A program made the position numbers and the translations under genes. A model generated the notes under the pieces. It did no database searches. It was not told the DNA's origin and worked only from the letters and a program-made list of their open reading frames with translations. From Bradyrhizobium sp. B124 (GTDB lineage: Bacteria; Pseudomonadota; Alphaproteobacteria; Rhizobiales; Xanthobacteraceae), in contig NZ_CP152413.1 in the NCBI RefSeq assembly GCF_038967635.1, positions 3,286,001 through 3,350,000 on the forward strand: DNA of 64,000 bases, written 5' to 3'. Shown here piece after piece: positions 52,026 through 60,315 of the stretch (position 1 is the stretch's first letter; every line of letters begins with the position of its first letter).

Positions 52026-52519
52026 GCGGAGCGCCTCTGCTTGCTGGCGGTCATGTTGGATTGTGCCTCGAGCACGGCTTCGGTGATCCCCTGATAGGCG
52101 CCGCAGCGGCACAGGTTGCCGCTCATGCATTCGCGCACGCGCTCCGGATCGTCGCCGGCCTGCCCTTCCTGGATCAGGCCGATGCCGCTCATGATCTGGC
52201 CCGGGGTACAGAAGCCGCACTGAAAACCGTCATGGGCGATGAAGGCGGCCTGCACCGGATGCAGCTCGCCGGCGCGCCCGACGCCTTCGATGGTGGTGAT
52301 CTCGGCGCCGTCATGGCTGACGGCGAGCGCGAGGCAGGAATTGATGCGGCGGCCGTCGACCAGGATGGTGCACGCGCCGCACTGGCCGCGGTCGCATCCC
52401 TTCTTGGTTCCGGTGAGGTCGAGCCGCTCACGCAACAGGTCGAGCAGGGTGACGCGGGGGTCGTCGAGGGCAATGTCCCGGCGGACACCGTTGATGGTGA
52501 GACTGATGGGGAGATTCAT
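52022..52519 (-). CDS. paoA: Aldehyde oxidoreductase [2Fe-2S] subunit (PaoA type)
   Basis: 165 residues from ATG 52519 (MNLPISLTINGVRRD). Two 2Fe-2S clusters: Cys42, 47, 50, 62 and Cys101, 104, 137, 139. The E. coli homologue carries a Tat signal; none is present with this start, so the enzyme is probably cytoplasmic. A longer frame to 52588 adds residues without a convincing twin-arginine motif. Confidence 0.93.
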   Translation of the reverse strand: MNLPISLTINGVRRDIALDDPRVTLLDLLRERLDLTGTKKGCDRGQCGACTILVDGRRINSCLALAVSHDGAEITTIEGVGRAGELHPVQAAFIAHDGFQCGFCTPGQIMSGIGLIQEGQAGDDPERVRECMSGNLCRCGAYQGITEAVLEAQSNMTASKQRRSA

Positions 52520-52628
52520 GCAAGGCGCTCCGATCCGTGTATGGTCGGGTTGAATCGAGGCAACGCGAACCCATGGCCGCCGATGCATGATCGGCGCGCC
52601 TTGTCAGGCCCGGTGCTGGTCGCCATAT

Positions 52629-52645
52629 ACGGAGGCATCCTCCGT
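52629..52645. promoter_or_regulatory. TetR operator between paoA and tetR
   Basis: Perfect dyad ACGGAGG-CAT-CCTCCGT in the divergent intergenic region, 28 bp before the tetR start. It likely lets the TetR protein repress both its own gene and paoABC. Confidence 0.7.
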
Positions 52646-52673
52646 TTACAAGGGAGGGTGAAAAGAAAAAGGA

Positions 52674-53318
52674 ATGGCCGGTTCATCACCAGAAATTGTC
52701 CGCAAGCCGCGCGCCGACGCCGTGCGCAATCGCGAGCGCGTGCTGGAAGCGGCCAAGGCCGTGTTTTCGGCCGGCGGCAGCGAGGCGAGCCTCGAGGCCG
52801 TCGCGCGCCATGCCGGCGTCGGCATCGGCACGCTGTATCGCCACTTCCCGACCCGCGAGGCGCTGTATGAGGCGGTCTATCGCCGCGAGGTCGAACAGCT
52901 CGGCGATCTTGCCGAGCAATTGCAATGCGCCCCCGAGCCGGTCGAGGCACTGCGGCGCTGGCTGCGCGCCAATGTGGAATTCGTCGCGACCAAGAAGGGC
53001 ATGGTTGCAGCCCTCGCACTGGTCGCGCATGGCTCGACCGAACTGCACGCCTATTCGTTCGATCGCCTCACCAAGGCGATCGGTACCCTGCTGGCGCGCG
53101 CCGTCGCCGCCGGCGCCATCCGCGACGACATCAGCGCCGAGGACGTGCTGCGCGCGCTGATCGGCATGTGCTACATGCACGACCAGCCGGGCTGGCAGAC
53201 CACGGCGCTCAGGCTGTTGGATGTGTTCGTGGACGGACTGCGGATGCAGCCGGCGGGTGCAGCGGCATCCGCGGCAAAGCCAGCAAAGAAGAAGGCCGAC
53301 CGGCCGCGCTCGCCGTAG
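52674..53318 (+). CDS. TetR/AcrR family transcriptional regulator
   Basis: 214 residues. Helix-turn-helix at about 20-60 (RERVLEAAKAVFSAGGSEASLEAVARHAGVGIGTLYRHFP). The C-terminus is Ala/Lys-rich. Divergent from paoABC; the dyad at 52629 is its probable target. Confidence 0.94.
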   Translation: MAGSSPEIVRKPRADAVRNRERVLEAAKAVFSAGGSEASLEAVARHAGVGIGTLYRHFPTREALYEAVYRREVEQLGDLAEQLQCAPEPVEALRRWLRANVEFVATKKGMVAALALVAHGSTELHAYSFDRLTKAIGTLLARAVAAGAIRDDISAEDVLRALIGMCYMHDQPGWQTTALRLLDVFVDGLRMQPAGAAASAAKPAKKKADRPRSP

Positions 53319-53601
53319 CTGCTACAAGTGTATCGTAATCAGAAATACTCCGCGCGAAGGCCACGTGTTGGGCGCGCGGATTCCGGCCATTGAACGAAGG
53401 TCGAATGGGCGATCCGGTGTTTCCATTCGCGCGTCGTCCCCGGGAATGACTATGCTGGCAAAAAACAGGTAGACGCGAGAGCCAACTCCGCGATCTGCCG
53501 ATTGGCCATGGCGAGGAAAACGCGCGTTCGCGCTCGAGCTTTCGAGGACGACTCCCGGCATTCGGGAAAAGATGCGCCTGCCGTTCATTTGGATTGCCGA
53601 A

Positions 53602-56600
53602 ATGAACGAGAGCATCTCATCTCCGTTTATCCGCTACCCTATCGGCACCTCGCTGCTGATGGCCGGCATTCTGTTCGTCGGCATCGTCGCCTATCCACTG
53701 CTGCCGGTCGCGCCGCTGCCGCAGGTCGACTTTCCGACCATCCAGATCTCCGCAAGCCTGCCCGGCGCCAGCCCCGAAACCATGGCCTCCTCGGTTGCGC
53801 AGCCGCTGGAGCGGCAATTCGCGCAGATTCCCGGCATCGCGCAAATGACCTCGACGAGCTCACTCGGGTCGACCGCGGTCACCATCCAGTTCGATCTGAA
53901 CCGCAACATCGACGGCGCCGCCAACGACATCCAGGCGGCGATCAATGCCGCCGGCGGCCAGCTGCCCAAGAACCTGCCGTCGCCGCCGACCTATCGCAAG
54001 GTCAACCCGGCCGACTCGCCGATCCTGCTGTTGTCGGCGACCTCCGACACCCTGCCGCTGATCAGGGTGAGCGACGCGGTCGACGCCCAGCTCGGGCAGC
54101 AGATCAGCCAGATTTCCGGCGTCGCCCAGGTGTTCATCGGCGGACAGCAGAAGCCCGCGATCCGCGTGCAGATCGATCCCGCCAAGCTGGTCGCCAAGGG
54201 GCTCTCGCTGGAAGACATCCGCGGCCAGATCGCCATCACCACGGTCGACAGCCCGAAGGGCAACATCGACGGCGCCAGCCGCGCCTACACGATCTACGCC
54301 AACGACCAGCTCCCGGATGCCAAGGACTGGAATGACGTCATCGTCGCCTACCGCAACGGCGGCCCGTTGCGGATTCGCGACATCGGCCAGGCCGTCGCCG
54401 GGCCGGAAGACATGAAGCAGGCCGCCTGGGCGGACGGCAAGCGCGGCGTGTTCCTCGTCATCTTCAAGCAACCCGGCGCCAACGTCATCGGCACGGTCGA
54501 CAGGATCAAGGCGCAGCTTTCGAGACTGATTGCCGCGATTCCGCCCGCCATCAAGATCAAGATCATCAGTGACCGGACCTTGACCATCCGCGCCGCCGTC
54601 GAGGACGTGCAGATCACGCTGCTGATCACCATCGTTCTGGTCGTCATGGTGATCTTCATCTTCCTGCGCAGCTTCTGGGCTACCGTGATTCCTGCCGTCA
54701 CCGTGCCGCTTGCGCTGCTCGGCGCCTGCGCGCTGATGTGGGTGTTCGGCTACACGCTCGACAATCTGTCGCTGATGGCGCTGACGATTGCGGTCGGCTT
54801 CGTGGTCGACGACGCCATCGTCATGCTGGAAAACATCACGCGCTACGTCGAGCAGGGCGAGCGGCCGCTTGCCGCGGCGCTGCGCGGCGCCGGCGAGATC
54901 GGATTCACGATCCTGTCGATCAGCATCTCATTGGTTGCGGTGCTGATCCCGCTGCTCCTGATGGGGGGCGTCATCGGCCGGCTGTTCCGCGAGTTTGCGG
55001 TGACCCTGGCGATGGCGATCTTCGTCTCGCTGGTGGTGTCGCTGACGCTGACGCCGATGATGGCATCGCGCTTCCTGCGCGCGCATGGCGAAACCAGGCA
55101 CGGCCGGCTCTACCAATGGAGCGAAGCGGCATTCGAGCGGATGCTGCATGGCTATGAGCGCAGCCTCGATCTGGCACTGAGCTGGAGCCGGACCACGCTG
55201 TGCATCTTCTTCGCGACGCTGGCACTGTCGGTCTATTTGTTCGTGATCATACCCAAGGGATTCTTCCCACAACAGGACAACGGCTTCCTGAACGCCGTAT
55301 CGGAGATGGCCCAGGACATCTCGTTTGCCGACATGAAGCAGCATCAGGAAGAACTCAGCCGGATCGTCCGGGCCGATCCGGCGGTCGACAGCATGGCCGA
55401 GTTCATCGGCGGCGGCGGCACCGCGCTGAATTCGGGCCGCATGTACATCACGCTGAAGCCGCACGAGGAGCGCGACGCGGACGCGCAGCAGATCATCGCG
55501 CGGCTGCGGCCGAAGCTCGAGGCGGTCGAGGGTGCACGCCTCTACATGCAAGCCTCGCAGGACGTCCGGCTCGGCGGCCGCGCCACCCGGACGCAGTTCG
55601 AGTACACGCTGCAGGACGCCAACCTCGCCGAGCTGAACCAATGGGCGCCGAAGATCCTGGCCAGCATGAAGACTCTGCCTGAGTTGCGCGACGTCGCCAC
55701 CGACCAGCAGACCGAGGGAACGACGCTGACGATGACCATCGATCGCGACACCGCGTCGCGCTACGGCATCCAGCCGCAGCTGATCGACGACACGCTGTAT
55801 GACGCGTTTGGCCAGCGCCAGGTGACCCAGTACTTCACCCAGCTCAACAGCTATCACGTCATCCTGGAGATCCTCCCCGAACTGCAGGGCAAGCTCGACA
55901 CGCTCAACAAGCTCTACATCAGGTCACCGACGACGGGCGACGAAGTGCCGCTCTCGGTGTTCTGCAAGTGGACGACGGTTCCGGTGCGCCCGCTCGCGAT
56001 CGCGCACCAGGGGCAGTTTCCTGCGACCACGATCAGCTTCAACCTCGCGCAAGGGGTCGCGCTCGGCCAGGCCACCGATGCGATCCAGGACGCCGTCGCC
56101 AATCTCGGGGCTCCGGCCACGCTCAGTTCGAGCTTCCAGGGCACCGCGCAGGCCTTCCAGCAGTCACTGAGCTCGGTGCCGCTGCTGATCCTGGCTGCGC
56201 TGGTCGTGGTCTATCTGATCCTCGGCATGCTCTATGAAAGCTACATCCATCCGCTCACGATCCTTTCCACGCTGCCGTCGGCCGGCGTCGGTGCACTGGC
56301 GATCCTGATGGCGTTCGGCTTCGATTTCAGCCTGATCGCGCTGATCGGCATCATCCTCCTGATCGGGATCGTGAAGAAGAACGGCATCATGATGGTCGAC
56401 TTCGCGATCGCCGCCGAACGCGAGGAGCATTTGTCGCCGCGCGCATCGATCCGGAAAGCGGCGCTCCTGCGTTTCCGCCCGATCATGATGACGACGATGG
56501 CAGCCCTGCTCGGCGGCGTACCGCTGATGCTCGGCACCGGAACAGGCGCGGAAATTCGTCAGCCGCTCGGCTATGCGATGGTTGGCGGCCTGATCGTGAG

Positions 56601-56733
56601 CCAGGCGCTGACGCTGTTCACCACGCCAGTCGTGTATCTCTATCTCGACAGATTCTCGAACGCGCTCTCGAGCTGGACGGCAACGAAGCGGGACGACGAT
56701 GCCGAACCGCCGTTGAAGAACGCCGCCGAATAG
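53602..56733 (+). CDS. RND efflux transporter, inner-membrane pump (MdtB/MdtC-like)
   Basis: 1043 residues from ATG 53602 (ATG 53572 is also in frame). Typical twelve-helix HAE1 pump: PFIRYPIGTSLLMAGILFVG helix 1, PLPQVDFPTIQIS, the charged proton-relay helix GFVVDDAIVMLENI, and RPIMMTTMAALLGGVPLMLGTGTG. MdtBC-type sequence rather than AcrB. No periplasmic adaptor or outer-membrane factor lies in the window, so it must pair with components encoded elsewhere. It runs convergent to dadA. Confidence 0.92.
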   Translation: MNESISSPFIRYPIGTSLLMAGILFVGIVAYPLLPVAPLPQVDFPTIQISASLPGASPETMASSVAQPLERQFAQIPGIAQMTSTSSLGSTAVTIQFDLNRNIDGAANDIQAAINAAGGQLPKNLPSPPTYRKVNPADSPILLLSATSDTLPLIRVSDAVDAQLGQQISQISGVAQVFIGGQQKPAIRVQIDPAKLVAKGLSLEDIRGQIAITTVDSPKGNIDGASRAYTIYANDQLPDAKDWNDVIVAYRNGGPLRIRDIGQAVAGPEDMKQAAWADGKRGVFLVIFKQPGANVIGTVDRIKAQLSRLIAAIPPAIKIKIISDRTLTIRAAVEDVQITLLITIVLVVMVIFIFLRSFWATVIPAVTVPLALLGACALMWVFGYTLDNLSLMALTIAVGFVVDDAIVMLENITRYVEQGERPLAAALRGAGEIGFTILSISISLVAVLIPLLLMGGVIGRLFREFAVTLAMAIFVSLVVSLTLTPMMASRFLRAHGETRHGRLYQWSEAAFERMLHGYERSLDLALSWSRTTLCIFFATLALSVYLFVIIPKGFFPQQDNGFLNAVSEMAQDISFADMKQHQEELSRIVRADPAVDSMAEFIGGGGTALNSGRMYITLKPHEERDADAQQIIARLRPKLEAVEGARLYMQASQDVRLGGRATRTQFEYTLQDANLAELNQWAPKILASMKTLPELRDVATDQQTEGTTLTMTIDRDTASRYGIQPQLIDDTLYDAFGQRQVTQYFTQLNSYHVILEILPELQGKLDTLNKLYIRSPTTGDEVPLSVFCKWTTVPVRPLAIAHQGQFPATTISFNLAQGVALGQATDAIQDAVANLGAPATLSSSFQGTAQAFQQSLSSVPLLILAALVVVYLILGMLYESYIHPLTILSTLPSAGVGALAILMAFGFDFSLIALIGIILLIGIVKKNGIMMVDFAIAAEREEHLSPRASIRKAALLRFRPIMMTTMAALLGGVPLMLGTGTGAEIRQPLGYAMVGGLIVSQALTLFTTPVVYLYLDRFSNALSSWTATKRDDDAEPPLKNAAE

Positions 56734-56756
56734 CCATTCGCGTGCGACGACGAGAC

Positions 56757-58022
56757 CTACCCGAACCGGTGATCGTAGCGCTTGATCGACAGCTCCTTGG
56801 TGTCGATCTCGGGCTTCTTGCCGGAGAGCATATCGGCCAGCACCCGGCCCGAGCCGCAGGCCATGGTCCAGCCGAGCGTGCCGTGGCCGGTGTTGAGGTG
56901 CAGATTGGCGAACCGTGTCGCGCCGATCACCGGCGGGCCGTCCGGCGTCATCGGGCGCAGGCCGCACCAGAAGGTGGCCTTGGGCAGGTCGCCGCCGCGC
57001 GGAAACAGATCGGTCAGCGAGTGGTCCAGCGTCGCGCGCCGCGCATCGTAGAGCTTGGTCGAATAGCCCGAGATCTCGGCGGTGCCGCCGACCCGGATGC
57101 GATCGCCGAGCCGGGTGATCGCGACCTTGTAACTCTCGTCCATCACGGTGGACTCAGGCGCGCCGCTCGCGTCCTTGATCGGCACCGTGATCGAATAGCC
57201 CTTCACCGGATAGACCGGCAGCGAGATGCCGAGCGGCCGCACCAGATGCGGCGAGTAGCTGCCCAGCGCCAGCACGTAGGCATCGGCGGTCATCAGGCCG
57301 GCACTGGTCGCAACGCCGGTGATGCGGGTCGTATCCGCGTTCAGGCCGTCGATGCCGACATTGAAATTGAAACGCACGCCGATCTTCTCGGCTTCCAGTG
57401 CGAGCGCCTGGGTGAACATGTGGCAGTCGCCGGTCTCGTCATGCGGCAGCCGCAGCCCGCCGGCGAATTTCTGCTTCACGCCGGCCAGCGCCGGCTCGGC
57501 TTTAATGCAGCCCTCGCGGTCGAGCACCTCGAACGGCACGCCGTATTGCTTCAGCACGGCGATGTCATCGCCGGTGTGATCGAGCTGGGCCTGCTCGCGA
57601 AACAGCTGCAGTGTTCCCTGCGCACGCTCATCGTAGCGGATGCCGATGTCATTGCGCAGCGCCTGCAGGCAGTCGCGGCTGTATTCCGCGATCGGGATCA
57701 TCCGGCTCTTGTTCACCGCGTAGCGCGACGTGGTGCAGTTGCGCAGCATCTTCAGCAGCCAGAGCCACATCACGGGATCGAGCTTCGGGCGGATCACCAG
57801 CGGACCGTGCTTCATCAGCAGCCACTTCACCGCTTTCACCGGCACACCGGGGCCGGCCCAGGGCGACGAATAGCCCGGCGACACTTCGCCGGCGTTGGCA
57901 AAGGAGGTTTCGAGCGCGGGCTTCGGCTGACGGTCGATCACCGTCACCTCATGGCCGGCGCGCGCAAGATAATAGGCCGAGGTGACGCCGATCACGCCAC
58001 TGCCGAGAACAAGGACCTTCAC
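56757..58022 (-). CDS. dadA: D-amino acid dehydrogenase (DadA)
   Basis: 421 residues. The N-terminal FAD motif [48 protein letters not shown], and the C-terminal [14 protein letters not shown] and [16 protein letters not shown] blocks are diagnostic of DadA. It oxidises D-amino acids (D-alanine) to keto acids and passes electrons to the respiratory chain at the membrane. No alanine racemase is adjacent. Confidence 0.93.
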   Translation of the reverse strand: MKVLVLGSGVIGVTSAYYLARAGHEVTVIDRQPKPALETSFANAGEVSPGYSSPWAGPGVPVKAVKWLLMKHGPLVIRPKLDPVMWLWLLKMLRNCTTSRYAVNKSRMIPIAEYSRDCLQALRNDIGIRYDERAQGTLQLFREQAQLDHTGDDIAVLKQYGVPFEVLDREGCIKAEPALAGVKQKFAGGLRLPHDETGDCHMFTQALALEAEKIGVRFNFNVGIDGLNADTTRITGVATSAGLMTADAYVLALGSYSPHLVRPLGISLPVYPVKGYSITVPIKDASGAPESTVMDESYKVAITRLGDRIRVGGTAEISGYSTKLYDARRATLDHSLTDLFPRGGDLPKATFWCGLRPMTPDGPPVIGATRFANLHLNTGHGTLGWTMACGSGRVLADMLSGKKPEIDTKELSIKRYDHRFG

Positions 58023-58116
58023 TTTTCCTCACATCCTGCAGCGAAAACGCAATCGCCGCTGCGAAACCACTCTGCTTCGCAACGGCGACAGCAATTTGTA
58101 GAGCTAGCTAAAGATT

Positions 58117-58213
58117 AGCTAGAGCTCGTTCCGATCCAATCGGAACGAGCTCTAGCTTCTAGTTCGCCGCGTTTTCTTCACGCGAACCGGTTTCCACTTC
58201 GCTCGAAAACGCT
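58117..58213. repeat. Composite dispersed repeat, copy 2
   Basis: A 15-bp perfect stem AGAGCTCGTTCCGAT (58121-58135)/ATCGGAACGAGCTCT (58139-58153), extended by AGCT on both sides. A 45-bp box (58169-58213) follows that matches copy 1 at 9192-9236 with three differences. The hairpin sequence differs from copy 1 while its layout is the same. Confidence 0.85.
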
Positions 58214-58222
58214 TTGCAATTA

Positions 58223-59551
58223 TCAGGCCACGCGCTTGATGGCGTCGCCGAGGATCGAGACGATGTCGTCGATATGCGACTTCTCGACGATCAAGGGCGG
58301 CGACAGCGCCAGCGAGTCGCCGCTCATGCGGAAGTAGAGGCCGCGATTGAAGCAATCGACCATGACGTCGTAGCCGCGCGCACCGACGGCACCATCACGC
58401 GGCGCGAGCTCGACCGCGCCCATCAGGCCCTGGTTGCGGATGTCGACGACGTTCGGCAGGCCCTTGAGCGAATGCAGGCCATCGCGCCAGTAGTCCGAGA
58501 GCGAGGCGCCGCGGGTCAAGAGACCCTCGTCCTTGTAGATGTCGAGCGTGGCAAGACCTGCGGCGCAAGCCACCGGATGCGCCGAGTAGGTGTAGCCGTG
58601 GAACAGCTCCATGGCGTTGTCCGGGCCGACCATCAGCCCATCATGGACCTGGCGGCTGGCGAACACCGCGCCGCACGGCACGGTGCCGTTGGTGATGCCC
58701 TTGGCGGTCGTCATCATGTCCGGCGTCACGCCGTAGAAGTTGGCGGCGAACGGCGTGCCGAGGCGGCCGAAGCCGGTGATGACCTCGTCGAAGATCAACA
58801 GGATGCCGTGCTTGGTGCAGAGCTCGCGCAGGCGCTGCAGATAGCCCTTCGGCGCCGGCAGCACCGCGGTCGAACCGGGCACCGGCTCGACGATCACGGC
58901 GGCGATGGTGTCGGCGCCATGCAGCGCGACCATCCGCTCGACGTCGTCGGCGAGCTCGGCGCCGTGATCCGGCTGGTCCTTGGCGAAGGCGTTGCGGGCG
59001 AGATCATGGGTATGACGGATATGGTCGACACCCGGCAGATGGGTCGCGAACTGGCGGCGGTTGGCGACCATGCCGCCGACCGACATGCCGCCGAAGCCGA
59101 CGCCGTGATAGCCGCGCTCGCGGCCGATCAGGCGGGTGCGGGTCCCCTGCCCGTTGGCGCGATGATAGGCCAGCGCGATCTTCAGCGCAGTGTCGACCGA
59201 TTCAGAGCCCGAATTGGTGAAGAAGATCCGATCCAGCCCCTTCGGGGCGATCTCGGCGAGGCGCTCGGCGAAATCGAACGCCAGCGGGTGGCCCATGTTG
59301 AAGGAGGGCGCGAAGTCCAGCGTGGAGAGCTGGCGCTCGACGGCGGCCGCGATCTGCGGGCGGCCATGGCCGGCGTTGACGCACCAGAGACCGGCGGAGC
59401 CGTCGATCACCTGCCGGCCGTCGACCGAGGTGTAGTACATGCCCTTGGCGGAGGAGAACAGCCGCGGCGCTTTCTTGAACTGCCGGTTGGCCGTGAAGGG
59501 CATCCAGAACGAATCGGTCTTGATGGTGTTCGGAATCTGATGAACGGTCAC
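58223..59551 (-). CDS. Class III omega-aminotransferase (beta-alanine:pyruvate type)
   Basis: 442 residues from GTG 59551 (VTVHQIPNTIKTDSFWMPFTANRQ), with GGAGC upstream; the frame extends to 59635 but lacks support there. FTNSGSESVDTALKIA binds the phosphate, LIFDEVITGFGRLG holds the PLP-aspartate, and MTTAKGITNGTVPCGA holds the Schiff-base Lys. The FWMPFTANRQFK start is typical of beta-alanine/polyamine:pyruvate transaminases. It probably transaminates an omega-amino acid or diamine. Confidence 0.9.
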   Translation of the reverse strand: MTVHQIPNTIKTDSFWMPFTANRQFKKAPRLFSSAKGMYYTSVDGRQVIDGSAGLWCVNAGHGRPQIAAAVERQLSTLDFAPSFNMGHPLAFDFAERLAEIAPKGLDRIFFTNSGSESVDTALKIALAYHRANGQGTRTRLIGRERGYHGVGFGGMSVGGMVANRRQFATHLPGVDHIRHTHDLARNAFAKDQPDHGAELADDVERMVALHGADTIAAVIVEPVPGSTAVLPAPKGYLQRLRELCTKHGILLIFDEVITGFGRLGTPFAANFYGVTPDMMTTAKGITNGTVPCGAVFASRQVHDGLMVGPDNAMELFHGYTYSAHPVACAAGLATLDIYKDEGLLTRGASLSDYWRDGLHSLKGLPNVVDIRNQGLMGAVELAPRDGAVGARGYDVMVDCFNRGLYFRMSGDSLALSPPLIVEKSHIDDIVSILGDAIKRVA

Positions 59552-59699
59552 GGCGGCGCTCCATTGCTGACTGCGCCTAGTCGGACCACTCTTCACGGCA
59601 CTCAACAAGTCCTTTTCTGTCGCACGGCAAGCCATTGATCTTGTTGAGGCGGTCTGCGACTATTTGTTCGATCCGCAACACCTGCAACAGGGATCTTCC

Positions 59700-60248
59700 A
59701 TGAGCGTCGACATCGGCGGTCGGCTTCGATTCATCCGCGCGCGGCACAAGCTGTCGCAGCGCGAGCTCGCCAAGCGCTCCGGCGTGACCAATTCGACGAT
59801 TTCGCTGATCGAATCCAACCAGATGAACCCGTCGGTCGGCGCGCTCAAGCGCATCCTCGACGGCATCCCGATGGGGCTTGCGGAATTCTTCGCGATCGAG
59901 CCGGAGCGGCCGCGCAAGGCGTTCTACCGCGCCGACGAGCTGACCGAAATCGGCAAGAAGCCGATCTCCTACCTCCAGATCGGCGACAGCCTGTTCGGAC
60001 GTGCGTTGCAGATCCTGAAAGAGCGCTACGAGCCCGGCAGCGACACCGGCCGGGTGCCGCTGGTGCATGAAGGCGAGGAAGGCGGCATCGTGGTCTCGGG
60101 CCGGCTCGAGGTCACGGTCGACGACGAGCGGCGGGTGCTCAATGCCGGCGACGCCTATTACTTCGAAAGCCGCCGCCCGCACCGCTTCCGCTGCATCGGC
60201 GCCAAGCCGTGCGAGGTGATTTCGGCCTGCACGCCGCCGACATTTTGA
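59700..60248 (+). CDS. XRE-cupin transcriptional regulator (PuuR-like), second copy
   Basis: 182 residues from ATG 59700. Helix-turn-helix (LRFIRARHKLSQRELAKRSGVTNSTISLIESNQMNPS) followed by a cupin (VPLVHEGEEGGIVVSGRLEV, YYFESRRPHRFRCIG). The layout is the E. coli PuuR type. Divergent from the omega-aminotransferase, which it likely regulates. It lacks the basic N-terminal tail of the other copy at 47.96 kb. Confidence 0.93.
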   Translation: MSVDIGGRLRFIRARHKLSQRELAKRSGVTNSTISLIESNQMNPSVGALKRILDGIPMGLAEFFAIEPERPRKAFYRADELTEIGKKPISYLQIGDSLFGRALQILKERYEPGSDTGRVPLVHEGEEGGIVVSGRLEVTVDDERRVLNAGDAYYFESRRPHRFRCIGAKPCEVISACTPPTF

Positions 60249-60315
60249 ACCCGGCGCAGTCGCTGCGCGACCCAAGCCGCAAGGGCCGCATGTCGCGGCC
60301 TCGCAGGTGACGTCG

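Noticed and set aside
48774..52094. A 1106-codon open frame on the plus strand
   Set aside because: It lies entirely antisense to the well-supported paoC and paoB genes and reaches into paoA; its Arg/Ala/Gly/Asp-rich protein has no recognisable motif. It is a high-GC shadow.
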